From: Haematomicrobium sanguinis DSM 21259
GTDB lineage: Bacteria > Actinomycetota > Actinomycetes > Actinomycetales > Micrococcaceae
Assembly: GCF_000688395.1 (NCBI RefSeq)
Contig: NZ_JIAG01000004.1
Span: 186,001 to 250,000 of the forward strand
Reading direction: 5' to 3'
DNA: 64,000 bases
Shown: positions 43,021 to 52,061 of the stretch, in pieces
Position numbering within the stretch: position 1 is the first letter of the stretch
Layout of the letters: each line of letters starts with the position of its first letter
Translations under genes and position numbers: made by a program
Notes under the pieces: generated by a model
The model's input: the letters and a program-made list of their open reading frames with translations, nothing else
What the model was told of the DNA's origin: nothing
Databases searched by the model: none

Positions 43021-44215
43021 CCACTACCTTTGCTTCGCCGGGAGTGACTTCGATGATACGGGCACCCAAGGCCTCGGGGACATCCTCGCGGACGGCGGCG
43101 GTAATGATCACCTGTTCCACGTCACGAATGAGCGCGGTCAACTTGTCGCGGCGCTTGCGATCGAGTTCGGCAAGCACGTCATCCAAGATCAATATGGGGG
43201 ACATGCCGTCCCGGGGATCGAGCGAGCGCATGTGTTCCAGGGCGGCTAAGCGCAGCGAGAGTGCGAGCGACCAGGTCTCCCCGTGCGAAGCGAAACCGCG
43301 GGCACGGGTTCCGGCCAGATTAATGGCCACATCGTCTCGGTGCGGACCGACCAAGCTGATTCCGCGCTCGACTTCCTTCCCCTGTACTTCCTCCAGCCGC
43401 TTCCGGAAGGCGACCTCAAGTTCTTCGTCACTGAAGTCTCGCGCCGCCGCCGGTGCCGATGCGGGCGCGGCGGAGGCATCGCCGTCGTTCATCTCGTCGG
43501 CAAAGTCCGAGCCGAGGATCGAAGAAATGTAAACGATGTCCGCGGGCTTAGCGCCGTCGGTGAGTCCGCGGTAGCTTTCGGCCACGAAAGGGGCGAGGGT
43601 GTGCGCAAGCTCGGCGCGGGCGCGCGTCAAGGCTATGCCGAGACCGATGAGCTGCTCGTTCCACGCCTCCAAGGTGGCGCGGTGGCCCTCGGTGAAACGG
43701 CCCGAGCCGCGTGCCGACTTCAATAGCGCATTGCGTTGCTTGAGGACGCGTTCATAATCGGCGGCGGTCGCGGCGTTAGCCGGGGTTTCCTGGGCAAGAA
43801 CCTCGTCCAGGTAGCGGCGGCGGACGCTCGGATCACCCTTAATGAGGCTCAGGTCCTCGGGCGCGAAGAGCACCGTTTTGATTAGACCCAAGACCTCGCG
43901 GGCCCGTACCGGGTTAGCACGGTTGATGCGCGCTCGGTTGGATTTTCCCGGGATCAGTTCGAGCTCGAGGGACAATCGCTGCGTGTGCCGCGCGAACTCG
44001 CCGCGGATGTAGGCCGCATCCGCCCCGGTGCGCAACAGTTGGCCGTCGGTTGCGACCCGATGCGAACTCAATGTCGCAAAGTAACCGAGGGCTTCAACGA
44101 TGTTGGTTTTGCCAACGCCGTTGAAGCCCACCAGTGCGGTGGCACCTGGGCCGAATTCCAGGTCGAGGCGCGGGTAGGAGCGGAAGTCGGTGAGCTGAAG
44201 TCGACTCAGGTGCAC
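43007..44215 (-). CDS. recF: RecF: DNA repair ATPase
   Basis: 402 residues, SMC-like ABC ATPase. Walker A is GFNGVGKTNIVEALG (about residue 35), the signature motif is within SHGETWSLALSLRLA, and Walker B is LILDDVLAELD. It loads RecA at gaps together with RecO/RecR. An Asp/Ala/Pro-rich insertion (DGDASAAPASAPAA, about 247-260) looks like a surface loop. GTG start, 11 nt after the gnd stop, within the dnaN-gnd-recF-dciA run. Confidence 0.96.
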   Translation of the reverse strand: MHLSRLQLTDFRSYPRLDLEFGPGATALVGFNGVGKTNIVEALGYFATLSSHRVATDGQLLRTGADAAYIRGEFARHTQRLSLELELIPGKSNRARINRANPVRAREVLGLIKTVLFAPEDLSLIKGDPSVRRRYLDEVLAQETPANAATAADYERVLKQRNALLKSARGSGRFTEGHRATLEAWNEQLIGLGIALTRARAELAHTLAPFVAESYRGLTDGAKPADIVYISSILGSDFADEMNDGDASAAPASAPAAARDFSDEELEVAFRKRLEEVQGKEVERGISLVGPHRDDVAINLAGTRARGFASHGETWSLALSLRLAALEHMRSLDPRDGMSPILILDDVLAELDRKRRDKLTALIRDVEQVIITAAVREDVPEALGARIIEVTPGEAKVVDDEP

Positions 44216-44226
44216 CGGCTACCGTT

Positions 44227-45117
44227 CTAGTTCTCGCCCGGGCGCTTCACCGCGTGTCCGCCGAACTGGTTGCGCAGGGCTGCCACCATGCGCATGGCGG
44301 GTGCGGCCTCGTCGCGGGATTCAAAACGAGCGAAGAGCGCAGCGGTAATGGCCGGTACCGGCACGGCGGTGGCAATGGCCTCCTCCACGGTCCAGCGGCC
44401 CTCGCCCGAGTCCTCAACGTAGGGGGCGATATTGGCCAGGCCGGGATCTTCGTCCAGGGCCTTGACCAAAAGATCGAGGAGCCAGGAGCGGACAACGGTG
44501 CCTTTTTGCCAGGCGCGGAAGGTTCCGGTGACGTCCTTGATGATGTCCTTCTTGGCGAGAAGCTCATAGCCTTCGGCGTAGGACTGCATGAGGCCGTATT
44601 CGATGCCGTTGTGCACCATTTTCGCGTAGTGCCCCGCGCCGACGTCCCCGACGTGCACAAAGCTGTCTTCGCGCGGACCTTCGGGACGCAAGGCATCAAA
44701 AACCGGCATGGCGAATTCAATGTTTTCGTCGCTACCGCCGGTCATCAGACCGTAACCGTTTTCCAGGCCCCACACTCCGCCGGAAACACCGCAATCGACA
44801 AAGCGGATGCCTTTGGGTTCGAGCTGGGCGGCGTGCCTAATGTCATCGGTGAAACGGGTGTTGCCGCCGTCGATGATCATGTCGCCCTTTTCCAGGCGCT
44901 CGCCTAGGTCATTGATGACCGAGTCGGTGATGTCGCCGGCGGGGACCATGACCCAGATCAGGCGCGGTGCCGGGACGGCTTTGACAAGTTCGTCAATGCT
45001 GGCGACGTCGGTGACGTCCGGGTTGCGGTCATATCCGGTGACTTCAATGCCGCCTTGGCGCATGCGCTCGCGCATATTGAAGCCCATTTTTCCCAGTCCA
45101 ATGAGACCGATGTGCAT
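44227..45117 (-). CDS. gnd: 6-phosphogluconate dehydrogenase, decarboxylating (short GndA type)
   Basis: About 296 residues. It oxidises 6-phosphogluconate to ribulose 5-phosphate and CO2. Rossmann motif GLIGLGKMGFNM, catalytic region DCGVSGGVWGLENG and KMVHNGIEYG (Lys and the following Asn). The short length is that of the GndA/YqeC group. A GTG two codons upstream is in frame, but AAAGGAAG with 5-nt spacing selects ATG 45115-45117. Placement between dnaN and recF is common in actinobacteria. It uses the product of GntK encoded at 1.7 kb. Confidence 0.94.
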   Translation of the reverse strand: MHIGLIGLGKMGFNMRERMRQGGIEVTGYDRNPDVTDVASIDELVKAVPAPRLIWVMVPAGDITDSVINDLGERLEKGDMIIDGGNTRFTDDIRHAAQLEPKGIRFVDCGVSGGVWGLENGYGLMTGGSDENIEFAMPVFDALRPEGPREDSFVHVGDVGAGHYAKMVHNGIEYGLMQSYAEGYELLAKKDIIKDVTGTFRAWQKGTVVRSWLLDLLVKALDEDPGLANIAPYVEDSGEGRWTVEEAIATAVPVPAITAALFARFESRDEAAPAMRMVAALRNQFGGHAVKRPGEN

Positions 45118-45171
45118 AGTCACTTCCTTTGTACGGTGGTACGTGGCTTGTGGTGGGGTGACCGGCGCAGA

Positions 45172-46296
45172 CTAGTGGTTGGGTAGCCTGACCGGCATCA
45201 GGAGGTACTTGAACTCGTCGCTGGACTCACCCTCTAGGTCCGCTTGCGGGGTCAAGACCGCGGGTTTAGGCGGCGAGGTGAAGGAGAAGCGCACGAACGG
45301 GGCATCCATCACCGCTAGCCCCTCGGCAAGGTAGCCCGGGTTGAAAGCTACGGTGATGTCCTCGCCGCTGAGTGTGGCCTCCAGCGTTTCGCTCGCCTGA
45401 GCGTCTTCGCCGGTTCCGGCGTCCAAGGTCACCTGACCTTCACTAAACGCGAGGCGCACCGGAGTATTCCGTTCGGCCACGAGCGAGACGCGGCGTACCG
45501 CTTCCATGACCGCTGCGCGATCCACCACCGCGTGAATCGGTGTGCTCTCCGGGAACAGCGTGCGAATCTTGGGGTAGTCGCCATCCACGAGCAACGAGGT
45601 GGTGCGCCGGCCGCCGCTTTCGAATCCGATGAGCTCGCGCTCCGGGGAGAGCGCAATGTTCAGTTCCCCAGACCCGCCGAGAGTCTTCGCGACCTCGCTG
45701 AGCGTCTTGGACTTGATCAAGACACTGGTGGACACTCCGCTGGAGGTCGGTTTCCAGTTGATCTCGCTCAACGAGAGCCGGTAACGGTCCGTGGAGAGCA
45801 GTGAAATGGTGTCGTCTTCGATTTCGATGTATACGCCGGTCAGGATCGGAAGAGTGTCATCCTTGGAAGCCGAAACGACTTCTTGAGCGACGGTCTGGGC
45901 GAAGAGCTCGCCGTCAACGGTGCCGCTGGTGGCGGGAAGTTCTGGGAGTTCCGGGTACTCGCTAACCGGCATGGTCGAAAGCGAGAAGCGGCTGGAACGG
46001 CACGTCAGTGTGACCTTTGATCCGTCGGTCTCAATGTCCACCGGTGCCGAAGGAAGGCTACGGCAAATCTCGGCAAGGAGCTTGCCCGATACCAAGATGG
46101 TGCCTTCGGTTTCTACTTCCGCGGGGACTTCGAGTCGAGCCGAAATCTCATAGTCAAAGGTGGCAAGGGAGAGCGTTCCGGCTTCGGCCTTAAGCAAGAT
46201 TCCGGAGAGGATCGGAACGGGTGGCCGAGGTGAGAGGGAACGTGCGGTCCAGGAAACGGCTTCATTGAGCACGTCTCTATCTACTCGGATCTTCAC
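45172..46296 (-). CDS. dnaN: DNA polymerase III beta sliding clamp
   Basis: 374 residues, three clamp domains. Starts MKIRVDRDVLNEAVSWTAR and ends YLLMPVRLPNH, the conserved C-terminus that borders the clamp-binding pocket. It encircles DNA and tethers the polymerase. Transcribed leftward away from oriC, preceded by the 543-bp dnaA-dnaN gap. Confidence 0.97.
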   Translation of the reverse strand: MKIRVDRDVLNEAVSWTARSLSPRPPVPILSGILLKAEAGTLSLATFDYEISARLEVPAEVETEGTILVSGKLLAEICRSLPSAPVDIETDGSKVTLTCRSSRFSLSTMPVSEYPELPELPATSGTVDGELFAQTVAQEVVSASKDDTLPILTGVYIEIEDDTISLLSTDRYRLSLSEINWKPTSSGVSTSVLIKSKTLSEVAKTLGGSGELNIALSPERELIGFESGGRRTTSLLVDGDYPKIRTLFPESTPIHAVVDRAAVMEAVRRVSLVAERNTPVRLAFSEGQVTLDAGTGEDAQASETLEATLSGEDITVAFNPGYLAEGLAVMDAPFVRFSFTSPPKPAVLTPQADLEGESSDEFKYLLMPVRLPNH

Positions 46297-46839
46297 CGGT
46301 TGTGGCCACCTTTCGGGCCCGATGCGCCCTGGTTGAACGCAATTTTCGGACAGTTTCTTCGTGCCAAGCTTAGCCCGGCGTGCCGCTTGCTCGAAAGTCC
46401 GCAGGTTCCACCAATTTTTGTCAGTTGTTGTTTGATCTGAATTTCAAATTTTTAAGGATTAGTAGTGTTAATAAGTCCTGTGGAAACTGTGGATAACGGC
46501 GTAGATGCCTGTCCTGGCGCGGATCTGGCGTGTTGAGAAGTTGTCGATGCGAGAGGGACACGTTGCGGATCTGTGTGAACGAGCTCCGGGGCGGCAAACG
46601 TGTCATTCACAAGCTCACAAAAGTTCTCCCCTTAAAGTTCACAAGCCGGCTCGGGTTATCCACAGTTCTATCCACAGCTGTTAATTTCTTCCTTAACCTG
46701 AACCTTGCCATCCTGAACCCTGTGGACCGGGTGGACCGCTCGGGGCGTCGACGCGCGCTCCCGCCCTCGTCTATGTAGCGCGACACGCCGAGGATCATGC
46801 GATTTCCTCGGCGTGTCGCGCTACATAGACGAGGAGGGG
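46297..46839. other. oriC, dnaA-dnaN intergenic region
   Basis: 543 bp with no gene. An AT-rich stretch (about 46415-46476, including AATTTCAAATTTTTAA) would serve as the unwinding element. DnaA boxes: TTATCCACA on the minus strand at 46488-46496 and on the plus strand at 46657-46665, CTATCCACA at 46669-46677 and TCATTCACA at 46603-46611 (one mismatch each). Further weak TTCACA/TGTGGA motifs are present. The outward orientation of the flanking replication and ribosomal genes supports origin function. The right end is occupied by a long palindrome (46765-46834). Confidence 0.88.
46765..46834. repeat. Long perfect palindrome, type A copy 2, at the 3' end of dnaA
   Basis: A 30-bp perfect stem (46765-46794 and 46805-46834) with a 10-nt loop. 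A 27-nt stretch of each arm (core TCTATGTAGCGCGACACGCC) is identical to the copy at 3640-3699, and both loops contain TGCG. It ends 5 bp before the dnaA stop codon, so it is the first structure formed in the 3' UTR of dnaA and could end its transcript. It also lies inside the oriC region. Confidence 0.9.
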
Positions 46840-48249
46840 TTAGGAATTGCGGCTGTTCTGGCGAATGCGCGCGGTGAGTTCGGCGACCTGATTGAAGACG
46901 GTCGGCTTCTCTGCCATGAGTTCGCGGATGCGCTTCTCGGCGTGCATGACGGTGGTGTGATCGCGCCCGCCCACTTCCTGACCGACCTTGGGCAACGACA
47001 TTTCGGTCATTTCCCGGCACAAGTACATGGCGATCTGCCGCGCGGTGACTAGAGTGCGGGTGCGGCTCTTCGAAAGAAGGTCCTCCAAGGTGAGGTTGAA
47101 GTAGGCCGCAGTCTGGCCAAGAATTTGGGCAGCTGTGATCTGGCTGCCGTCGTTATCCAGAATCAGGTCTTTGAGCACAAGCTCGGCGAGCGGAACATCG
47201 ACCGGTTGCTCATTCAGGCTGGCAAAGGCCGAAACACGAATGAGCGCGCCTTCGAGTTCGCGAACATTGGTGGACACCTTGGACGCAATGAACTCCAGGA
47301 CGCTTTCCGGAGCAGTCAATCCTTCGCTGGCCGCCTTCTTACGCAAGATCGCAATGCGGGTTTCCAACTCCGGCGGGGAAACCTCAATGGACATGCCGCT
47401 TTCAAAGCGAGAGGTCAGGCGTGTTTCGAAACCGGTGAGTTTTCTCGGTGAGAGGTCTGAGGTGATGACAATCTGTTTGCTGTCGTTATAGAGCGCGTTG
47501 TAGGTGTGGAAGAACTCTTCGATGGTCGCTTCCCGGGTAGCAAGGAATTGGATGTCATCGATGAGCAGAATGTCCACGTTGCGGTAGATATCTTTGAAGC
47601 TCGCCGGATCATCGCCGCGGATCGAGTTGATGAAGTCGTTAGTGAACTCTTCCGCGCTGGCGTATTTGACGCGAATGCCCTTGTGCAGCTTCTTTGCCTC
47701 ATTACCGATGGCGTGCAAGAGGTGGGTCTTGCCCAGACCGGAATCGCCGTAAACAAACAACGGGTTATATGAGGCTGCGGGAGCCTCGGCCACAGCCAGC
47801 GCGGTGGCGTGCGCCCATCGGTTGGAGCCGCCGATAATGAAGGATTCGAAGGTGTACTTCTTATTGAGGCGGCCGTAGCGCTGATCGTCCTCGTCCTTGG
47901 CGGCGTGTGCAATAGGGGTTGGTGCTACAGGATCGTGAGGAGTCTGCTGATTCGAATCGTCCTCGGGCGCCGTGACGTTCATAGACGTGTCAATGCGGAA
48001 TACCAGGTTGGCGCTGTCCCCGAAAACCTGCGTGACCGCGTCGTGAAGTTTGCCGGCAAGATTGTCCTCAAGAACCTTGCGCGCCAATTCGCTCGGGACG
48101 GCAATGATCAGGGTGTCCCCGGCTTGAGCCTCGGCTTTAGAGCTGTAGACAAATCCACGTTGTCGGCCGGTAATGTCGTCGTCCTGCTTGAGGAAGTCAA
48201 CGACCTGCTTCCACTTCGAGCTCAGTTCTGAGTGAGATTCGTCTGCCAT
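46840..48249 (-). CDS. dnaA: Chromosomal replication initiator DnaA
   Basis: 469 residues. Domain I (1-90), a short linker, AAA+ domain III with Walker A GDSGLGKTHLLHAIG and Walker B ILLIDDIQFL, and the C-terminal DNA-binding domain IV with GGRDHTTVMHAEKRI. It binds DnaA boxes and opens oriC. Transcribed leftward into the oriC region. DnaA boxes upstream (48317-48406) suggest autoregulation. Confidence 0.98.
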   Translation of the reverse strand: MADESHSELSSKWKQVVDFLKQDDDITGRQRGFVYSSKAEAQAGDTLIIAVPSELARKVLEDNLAGKLHDAVTQVFGDSANLVFRIDTSMNVTAPEDDSNQQTPHDPVAPTPIAHAAKDEDDQRYGRLNKKYTFESFIIGGSNRWAHATALAVAEAPAASYNPLFVYGDSGLGKTHLLHAIGNEAKKLHKGIRVKYASAEEFTNDFINSIRGDDPASFKDIYRNVDILLIDDIQFLATREATIEEFFHTYNALYNDSKQIVITSDLSPRKLTGFETRLTSRFESGMSIEVSPPELETRIAILRKKAASEGLTAPESVLEFIASKVSTNVRELEGALIRVSAFASLNEQPVDVPLAELVLKDLILDNDGSQITAAQILGQTAAYFNLTLEDLLSKSRTRTLVTARQIAMYLCREMTEMSLPKVGQEVGGRDHTTVMHAEKRIRELMAEKPTVFNQVAELTARIRQNSRNS

Positions 48250-48445
48250 TACGCGTCCTTATTAACCGGTTCTGACCTCGATTCGGGCGGGCTAGAGACG
48301 TTATCAATCCACAGAGTTATGCACAAGCGGTGGATAAACCTCAATCTGAAAAATCCCGCAGAATCGCCGATCTCTCTCGCCGACGACCAATCGAAGCTGT
48401 GGATAACTCTACTCCATCAGGACGGGCCGCCGTGGTTCCTCCAGT
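48250..48445. promoter_or_regulatory. dnaA upstream region with DnaA boxes
   Basis: TTATGCACA at 48317-48325, GGTGGATAA at 48329-48337 (one mismatch) and TGTGGATAA at 48398-48406 lie between dnaA and rpmH. They may be part of a bipartite origin or an autoregulatory site for the dnaA promoter. No gene is seen here. Confidence 0.7.
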
Positions 48446-48475
48446 TTGACTGTGAGACCCACATTGCTCTAGCGT
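48446..48475 (+). promoter_or_regulatory. Probable rpmH promoter
   Basis: TTGACT (48446-48451), an 18-nt spacer and TAGCGT (48470-48475) form a sigma-70-like promoter pointing toward rpmH, leaving a leader of about 160 nt. rpmH promoters are usually strong. The start site is inferred. Confidence 0.55.
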
Positions 48476-48485
48476 TGTTAGGTCC

Positions 48486-48562
48486 TATGTGTTCGTCACG
48501 GTACTTGTGGGCGCCTAGCGCCGGCGATCAGTACAGCCATGAATTCTTCGGACGAACACATA
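48486..48562 (+). ncRNA. Structured rpmH 5' leader (long-range inverted repeat)
   Basis: TATGTGTTCGTC (48486-48497) pairs perfectly with GACGAACACATA (48551-48562). Inside are GTAC/GTAC and a GGCGC-CTA-GCGCC hairpin. The whole forms a closed multi-stem structure in the untranslated leader between the probable promoter and the rpmH start. It does not match a riboswitch class I know. Autoregulation of L34 or RNase P protein synthesis is speculation. Confidence 0.45.
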
Positions 48563-48645
48563 CCTGAACATGGGCCGGACTCGATGTTTCCCCAAACCAG
48601 TCTCGAGAAGACCTGCCCTACAAATACTTGTTGGAGTGACAAAAA

Positions 48646-48783
48646 GTGAGTAAGCGGACTTTTCAGCCGAATAATCGCCGCCGTGCCAAGAAGCATGGTT
48701 TCCGTCTTCGCATGCGTACCCGCGCCGGCCGTGCCATTTTGGCAACCCGCCGTGCCAAGGGACGCTCTGCACTTTCCGCCTAA
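48646..48783 (+). CDS. rpmH: 50S ribosomal protein L34
   Basis: 45 residues, strongly basic: [20 protein letters not shown]..., ending GRSALSA, the canonical L34 sequence and length. GTG start after TTGGAG. First gene of the rightward rpmH-rnpA-yidD-yidC-jag-rsmG run. Confidence 0.97.
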   Translation: MSKRTFQPNNRRRAKKHGFRLRMRTRAGRAILATRRAKGRSALSA

Positions 48784-48845
48784 GGATTTTCACACTTCCC
48801 ACGCGATGATCTGCTTCCTCGTGCCAGCACAGGCCAGGATGATGA

Positions 48846-49214
48846 ATGCTTGCTAGAGAGCACAGAATCACGCAGGGCACCGATTTTTCTTTGGTCATGC
48901 GTTCCGGCGTCCGAATTGGGCGCCGGAACGTCGTGCTATATGGAATAAAAAAACCTGGAGAGTTCAAGGCTGGCATTATTGTTTCCAAAGCCGTAGGGAA
49001 CGCCGTGAAGCGGAACCTCGTTAAACGACGGTTGAGAGAAATAGTGCGGTCCGAATTAGGAACAAGCAACTTGTGGCTTGTCGTCCGCGCGCTACCTGCG
49101 GCTGCACAGGCCGACTTCACAGAATTGCGCGAGGACATGACAAGTGCACTGCGACGCTTGGATCATAAGTTGGGCGACGAACAGGCTTCACAGAAGGGCA
49201 AGGAGGTGAGATGA
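48846..49214 (+). CDS. rnpA: Ribonuclease P protein component
   Basis: 122 residues. The signature is in the central region NAVKRNLVKRRLREIVR (RNR motif), with Phe/Arg residues near the N-terminus for pre-tRNA leader binding. It assists the RNase P RNA in maturing tRNA 5' ends. Overlaps yidD by 4 nt. Confidence 0.95.
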   Translation: MLAREHRITQGTDFSLVMRSGVRIGRRNVVLYGIKKPGEFKAGIIVSKAVGNAVKRNLVKRRLREIVRSELGTSNLWLVVRALPAAAQADFTELREDMTSALRRLDHKLGDEQASQKGKEVR

Positions 49215-49579
49215 ACACCACGGAACACGCGGCACTTAGGTTGGCACGCGCCGTCGTACATCTGCCCCGCACCCTCCTCATAGGTGTGCTGAAAGCCTAC
49301 CGATTGCTCATCTCTCCTCTTTATGGCCAGGTCTGCCGGTTTTATCCTTCCTGTTCCGCATATGCGCTTGAAGCGGTGACCGTGCACGGTGCCCTCAAGG
49401 GAACGTGGCTGGCCGGACGCCGTTTGCTGAAGTGTCACCCGTTCAATGACGGCGGGGTTGACCATGTGCCGGCGGGAAAGCGAACGTGGCCGGAGGGCAA
49501 AGTCCCGCGGATTGTAGTTTTGAACCATCCTCCTCTGATTGAGGACGAATCCCCCAGTTATGGCGTAGGAGCTAAATAA
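49211..49579 (+). CDS. yidD: YidD membrane protein insertion efficiency factor
   Basis: 122 residues. It has the conserved YidD core LISPLYGQVCRFYPSCSAYALEAV, recognisable by the Cys-containing FYPSCSAYA segment, with HGALKGTWLAGRRLLKCHPF after it. It is a membrane-associated factor that helps YidC-dependent insertion. ATG overlaps the rnpA stop (ATGA). The C-terminal 35 residues are variable. Confidence 0.93.
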   Translation: MNTTEHAALRLARAVVHLPRTLLIGVLKAYRLLISPLYGQVCRFYPSCSAYALEAVTVHGALKGTWLAGRRLLKCHPFNDGGVDHVPAGKRTWPEGKVPRIVVLNHPPLIEDESPSYGVGAK

Positions 49580-49581
49580 CA

Positions 49582-50562
49582 ATGGACTTTTTTACCACCA
49601 TCCTGAGCCCCTTTGTGTGGGTGATCTCGTGGATCCTTCGGGCCTTCCATGACGTCTTCACCTTCATCGGGATGGACCCGGCCAACGGCTGGACCTGGAC
49701 GCTGTCCATTGTCTGTTTGGTGTTGGTCATCCGTGCGGCGCTGATTCCGGTGTTTGTGAAGCAGATCAAGGCGCAGCGCGGGATGCAGATCATTCAGCCG
49801 GAGATCCGCAAGATTCAGCAAAAATATAAGGGCAAGACCGATCCGCTTTCGCGCCAAGCGATGGTGCAAGAGCAAACGGCGCTGTACAAGAAGCACAAGA
49901 CGAACCCGTTCTCCGCGTGCTTGCCCTTGCTGATTCAGATGCCGTTCTTCTTCGCGCTGTTCAACGTGCTGAGCCAGACTTCGCGGGCATCCGGGGAATC
50001 TAAGCCGATCGGCGCGCTTTCGCCTGATTTGGTGAAGCAGTTCGACGAGGCGACCATTTTCGGGGCGCCGCTCTCCGGCGCGTTCCTGCCGCAACTGCAA
50101 GGCGGCGATTTGAATCCGTCGGTTGTGGTGCTCTCTATCATCATGATTCTGGCGATGATTGCGTCTCAGTTCATTACCCAAAAGCAGATCATGTCCAAGA
50201 ACATGTCTGAAGAGGCGCTGCAGTCTCCGTTCATGCGCCAGCAAAAGATCATGCTGTACGTCTTGCCGTTGGTCTTTGGCATCGGCGGTATTAACTTCCC
50301 GATTGGTGTGCTCATCTACTGGACCACCACCAACCTGTGGACGATGGCTCAGCAATTTATTGTCATCCGCCGGATGCCCACTCCCGGCTCCCCTGCCGCC
50401 AAGGCGTTGGCAGATCGCCGCGCCGCCAAGGGACTTCCGCCGCTGAATTCGCGCGGAGAAAAGATTAAAGAAGATCCCAACGCTGCTGCCAAGGAAACAC
50501 CGCCTACTGTCCAAGGCCAGCGCCAACAACCACAACGCAAAAACCGGAAGAAGAAGCGATGA
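49582..50562 (+). CDS. yidC: YidC/Oxa1-family membrane protein insertase
   Basis: 326 residues. Five membrane helices of the YidC core, with the conserved hydrophilic-groove Arg in LVIRAALIPVFVKQIK, a cytoplasmic coiled region (MQIIQPEIRKIQQKY) and a basic tail (QPQRKNRKKKR) that can bind ribosomes. No lipobox is evident, unlike many Firmicute paralogues. Two nt after yidD, and the end overlaps jag by 4 nt. Confidence 0.95.
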   Translation: MDFFTTILSPFVWVISWILRAFHDVFTFIGMDPANGWTWTLSIVCLVLVIRAALIPVFVKQIKAQRGMQIIQPEIRKIQQKYKGKTDPLSRQAMVQEQTALYKKHKTNPFSACLPLLIQMPFFFALFNVLSQTSRASGESKPIGALSPDLVKQFDEATIFGAPLSGAFLPQLQGGDLNPSVVVLSIIMILAMIASQFITQKQIMSKNMSEEALQSPFMRQQKIMLYVLPLVFGIGGINFPIGVLIYWTTTNLWTMAQQFIVIRRMPTPGSPAAKALADRRAAKGLPPLNSRGEKIKEDPNAAAKETPPTVQGQRQQPQRKNRKKKR

Positions 50563-51245
50563 GCACCGAAAACAATATGGAACACAGCGACGTTGAGGTC
50601 AGCGAAGACGTGGACATCGTTGAATCAGATGCAAGCGAGGAGAGTGCCGAATCTTCACCGGATACTGACAGTGCGGTCGCGGGCGACGGTGCTGATTCCA
50701 GCGAAGCTGACGACGTCGACGCTGCGCGTGATGATGCCAGTGACGATGGTGGCGACGGCCACGGTGATGAGCACGATGATGATCACGGTGACGAAGGCGA
50801 TATTGCGGCGGATTACCTTGAGGAGCTGCTCGACATTGCCGATATCGACGGCGACATCGAGATCGAAGAACGCGGCGGGCGCACCTACATTTCGATTCTG
50901 AATGAGGACGGATCCAACCGTGAATTAGAGAACCTGGTTGGCCGCAATGGCGAAGTGCTAGAGGCCCTGCAGGAACTCACCCGACTCTCCGCACTGGCTG
51001 GGACGGACAAGCGCTCCCGCATTATTTTGGACATTGCCGGTCATCGCGTTGACAGGTCATCAAAGCTACGTGGCGTAGCCGAAGAAGCGGTAGAGAAGGT
51101 GAAGAGCTCCGGTGGGAGCGTGTCGCTAAAGCCGATGAGCGCCTACGAGCGTAAGGTCGTGCACGATGCTGTCGCCGATCTCGGATTCCACAGCGAATCC
51201 GAGGGCGAAGGCTCGAACCGCCACGTTGTTGTCTCTGCCCAGTAG
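50559..51245 (+). CDS. jag: Jag/KhpB: KH-R3H RNA-binding protein
   Basis: 228 residues. A very acidic N-terminus (1-80, rich in Asp/Glu/Ser/His) is followed by a KH domain (about 95-165, with the variant GxxG loop NLVGRNGEVLEALQEL) and a C-terminal R3H domain (about 170-225, YERKVVHDAVADL). It binds RNA with KhpA and influences cell-wall synthesis in several Gram-positives. The acidic extension replaces the Jag-N domain of Firmicutes. Confidence 0.92.
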   Translation: MSTENNMEHSDVEVSEDVDIVESDASEESAESSPDTDSAVAGDGADSSEADDVDAARDDASDDGGDGHGDEHDDDHGDEGDIAADYLEELLDIADIDGDIEIEERGGRTYISILNEDGSNRELENLVGRNGEVLEALQELTRLSALAGTDKRSRIILDIAGHRVDRSSKLRGVAEEAVEKVKSSGGSVSLKPMSAYERKVVHDAVADLGFHSESEGEGSNRHVVVSAQ

Positions 51246-51266
51246 CGTCCCTCCCGTTGAAGATCG

Positions 51267-51944
51267 ATGGCTGAGAACGTGACTGAGACCGATCCGGTAG
51301 CGCTTGCTGAGGCCGAGCTTCAGGACTCTCAACTGGCAGAGGCCGCAGCGACGCTCTTTGGTGATCGGCTTGAGAAAGCTCATCAATTTGTGGCGCACTT
51401 GGCCACGTCAGGGATTGAGCGCGGACTCCTCGGGCCACGCGAAATCCCCCGCTTGTGGAGCCGGCATGTGCTCAACTGCGCGGTGATTGAGAGCTTGATT
51501 ATCCGTGACGCTCGCATTGCCGACGTCGGTAGCGGGGCTGGGCTGCCGGGATTGGCATTGGCAATTGCTCGGGAGGACCTCGAGGTCATTTTGATTGAGC
51601 CGTTGGAGCGGAGAACCGTCTGGCTCAACGAAGTGGTGCAGGATTTGGGGCTGAAGAACGTGACCATATTGCGGGCACGGGCCGAACAGGTACGGGGCAA
51701 CGTTTCGGTTGATTACGTGACGGCGCGGGCCGTGTCTGCGTTGGTGGGATTGCTGGACTTAACGCTTCCGCTTCTGGAGGGAGAGGGCACCTTATTGGCG
51801 ATCAAGGGCGCGAGTGCTCCAGCGGAAATCGAAAAAGCCCAAAAAGTTCTCAAGCGCTTCCCGGTGAAATCGGTTGAAACTGTCGTGGCGGGTGAGGGCT
51901 TACTCGCTGACCCGACGACGGTTGTCAAAGTGTCGCTGGGATAG
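51267..51944 (+). CDS. rsmG: 16S rRNA (guanine-N7)-methyltransferase RsmG
   Basis: 225 residues. SAM-binding Rossmann core with IADVGSGAGLPGLALAI, VILIEPLERRTVWLNEV and VTARAVSAL. It methylates G527 of 16S rRNA (E. coli numbering), and loss gives low-level streptomycin resistance. It is followed by a 117-bp gap to parA, with no clear promoter hexamers. Confidence 0.95.
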   Translation: MAENVTETDPVALAEAELQDSQLAEAAATLFGDRLEKAHQFVAHLATSGIERGLLGPREIPRLWSRHVLNCAVIESLIIRDARIADVGSGAGLPGLALAIAREDLEVILIEPLERRTVWLNEVVQDLGLKNVTILRARAEQVRGNVSVDYVTARAVSALVGLLDLTLPLLEGEGTLLAIKGASAPAEIEKAQKVLKRFPVKSVETVVAGEGLLADPTTVVKVSLG

Positions 51945-52061
51945 CATTCGCTCGCCGAGTGATCAACGATTGTTTTAGGTTGTCAAAGCCAGAGGATACT
52001 CTGGAGGAGTGAAGATTCAGCCACGTGAACGGACGTGAATTGACCGAAGGAATTGCTTGTA

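Noticed and set aside
46297-46839. Small genes in the oriC gap
   Set aside because: Short frames there lack ribosome sites and are interrupted by DnaA boxes and the palindrome. Origin function explains the gap better.
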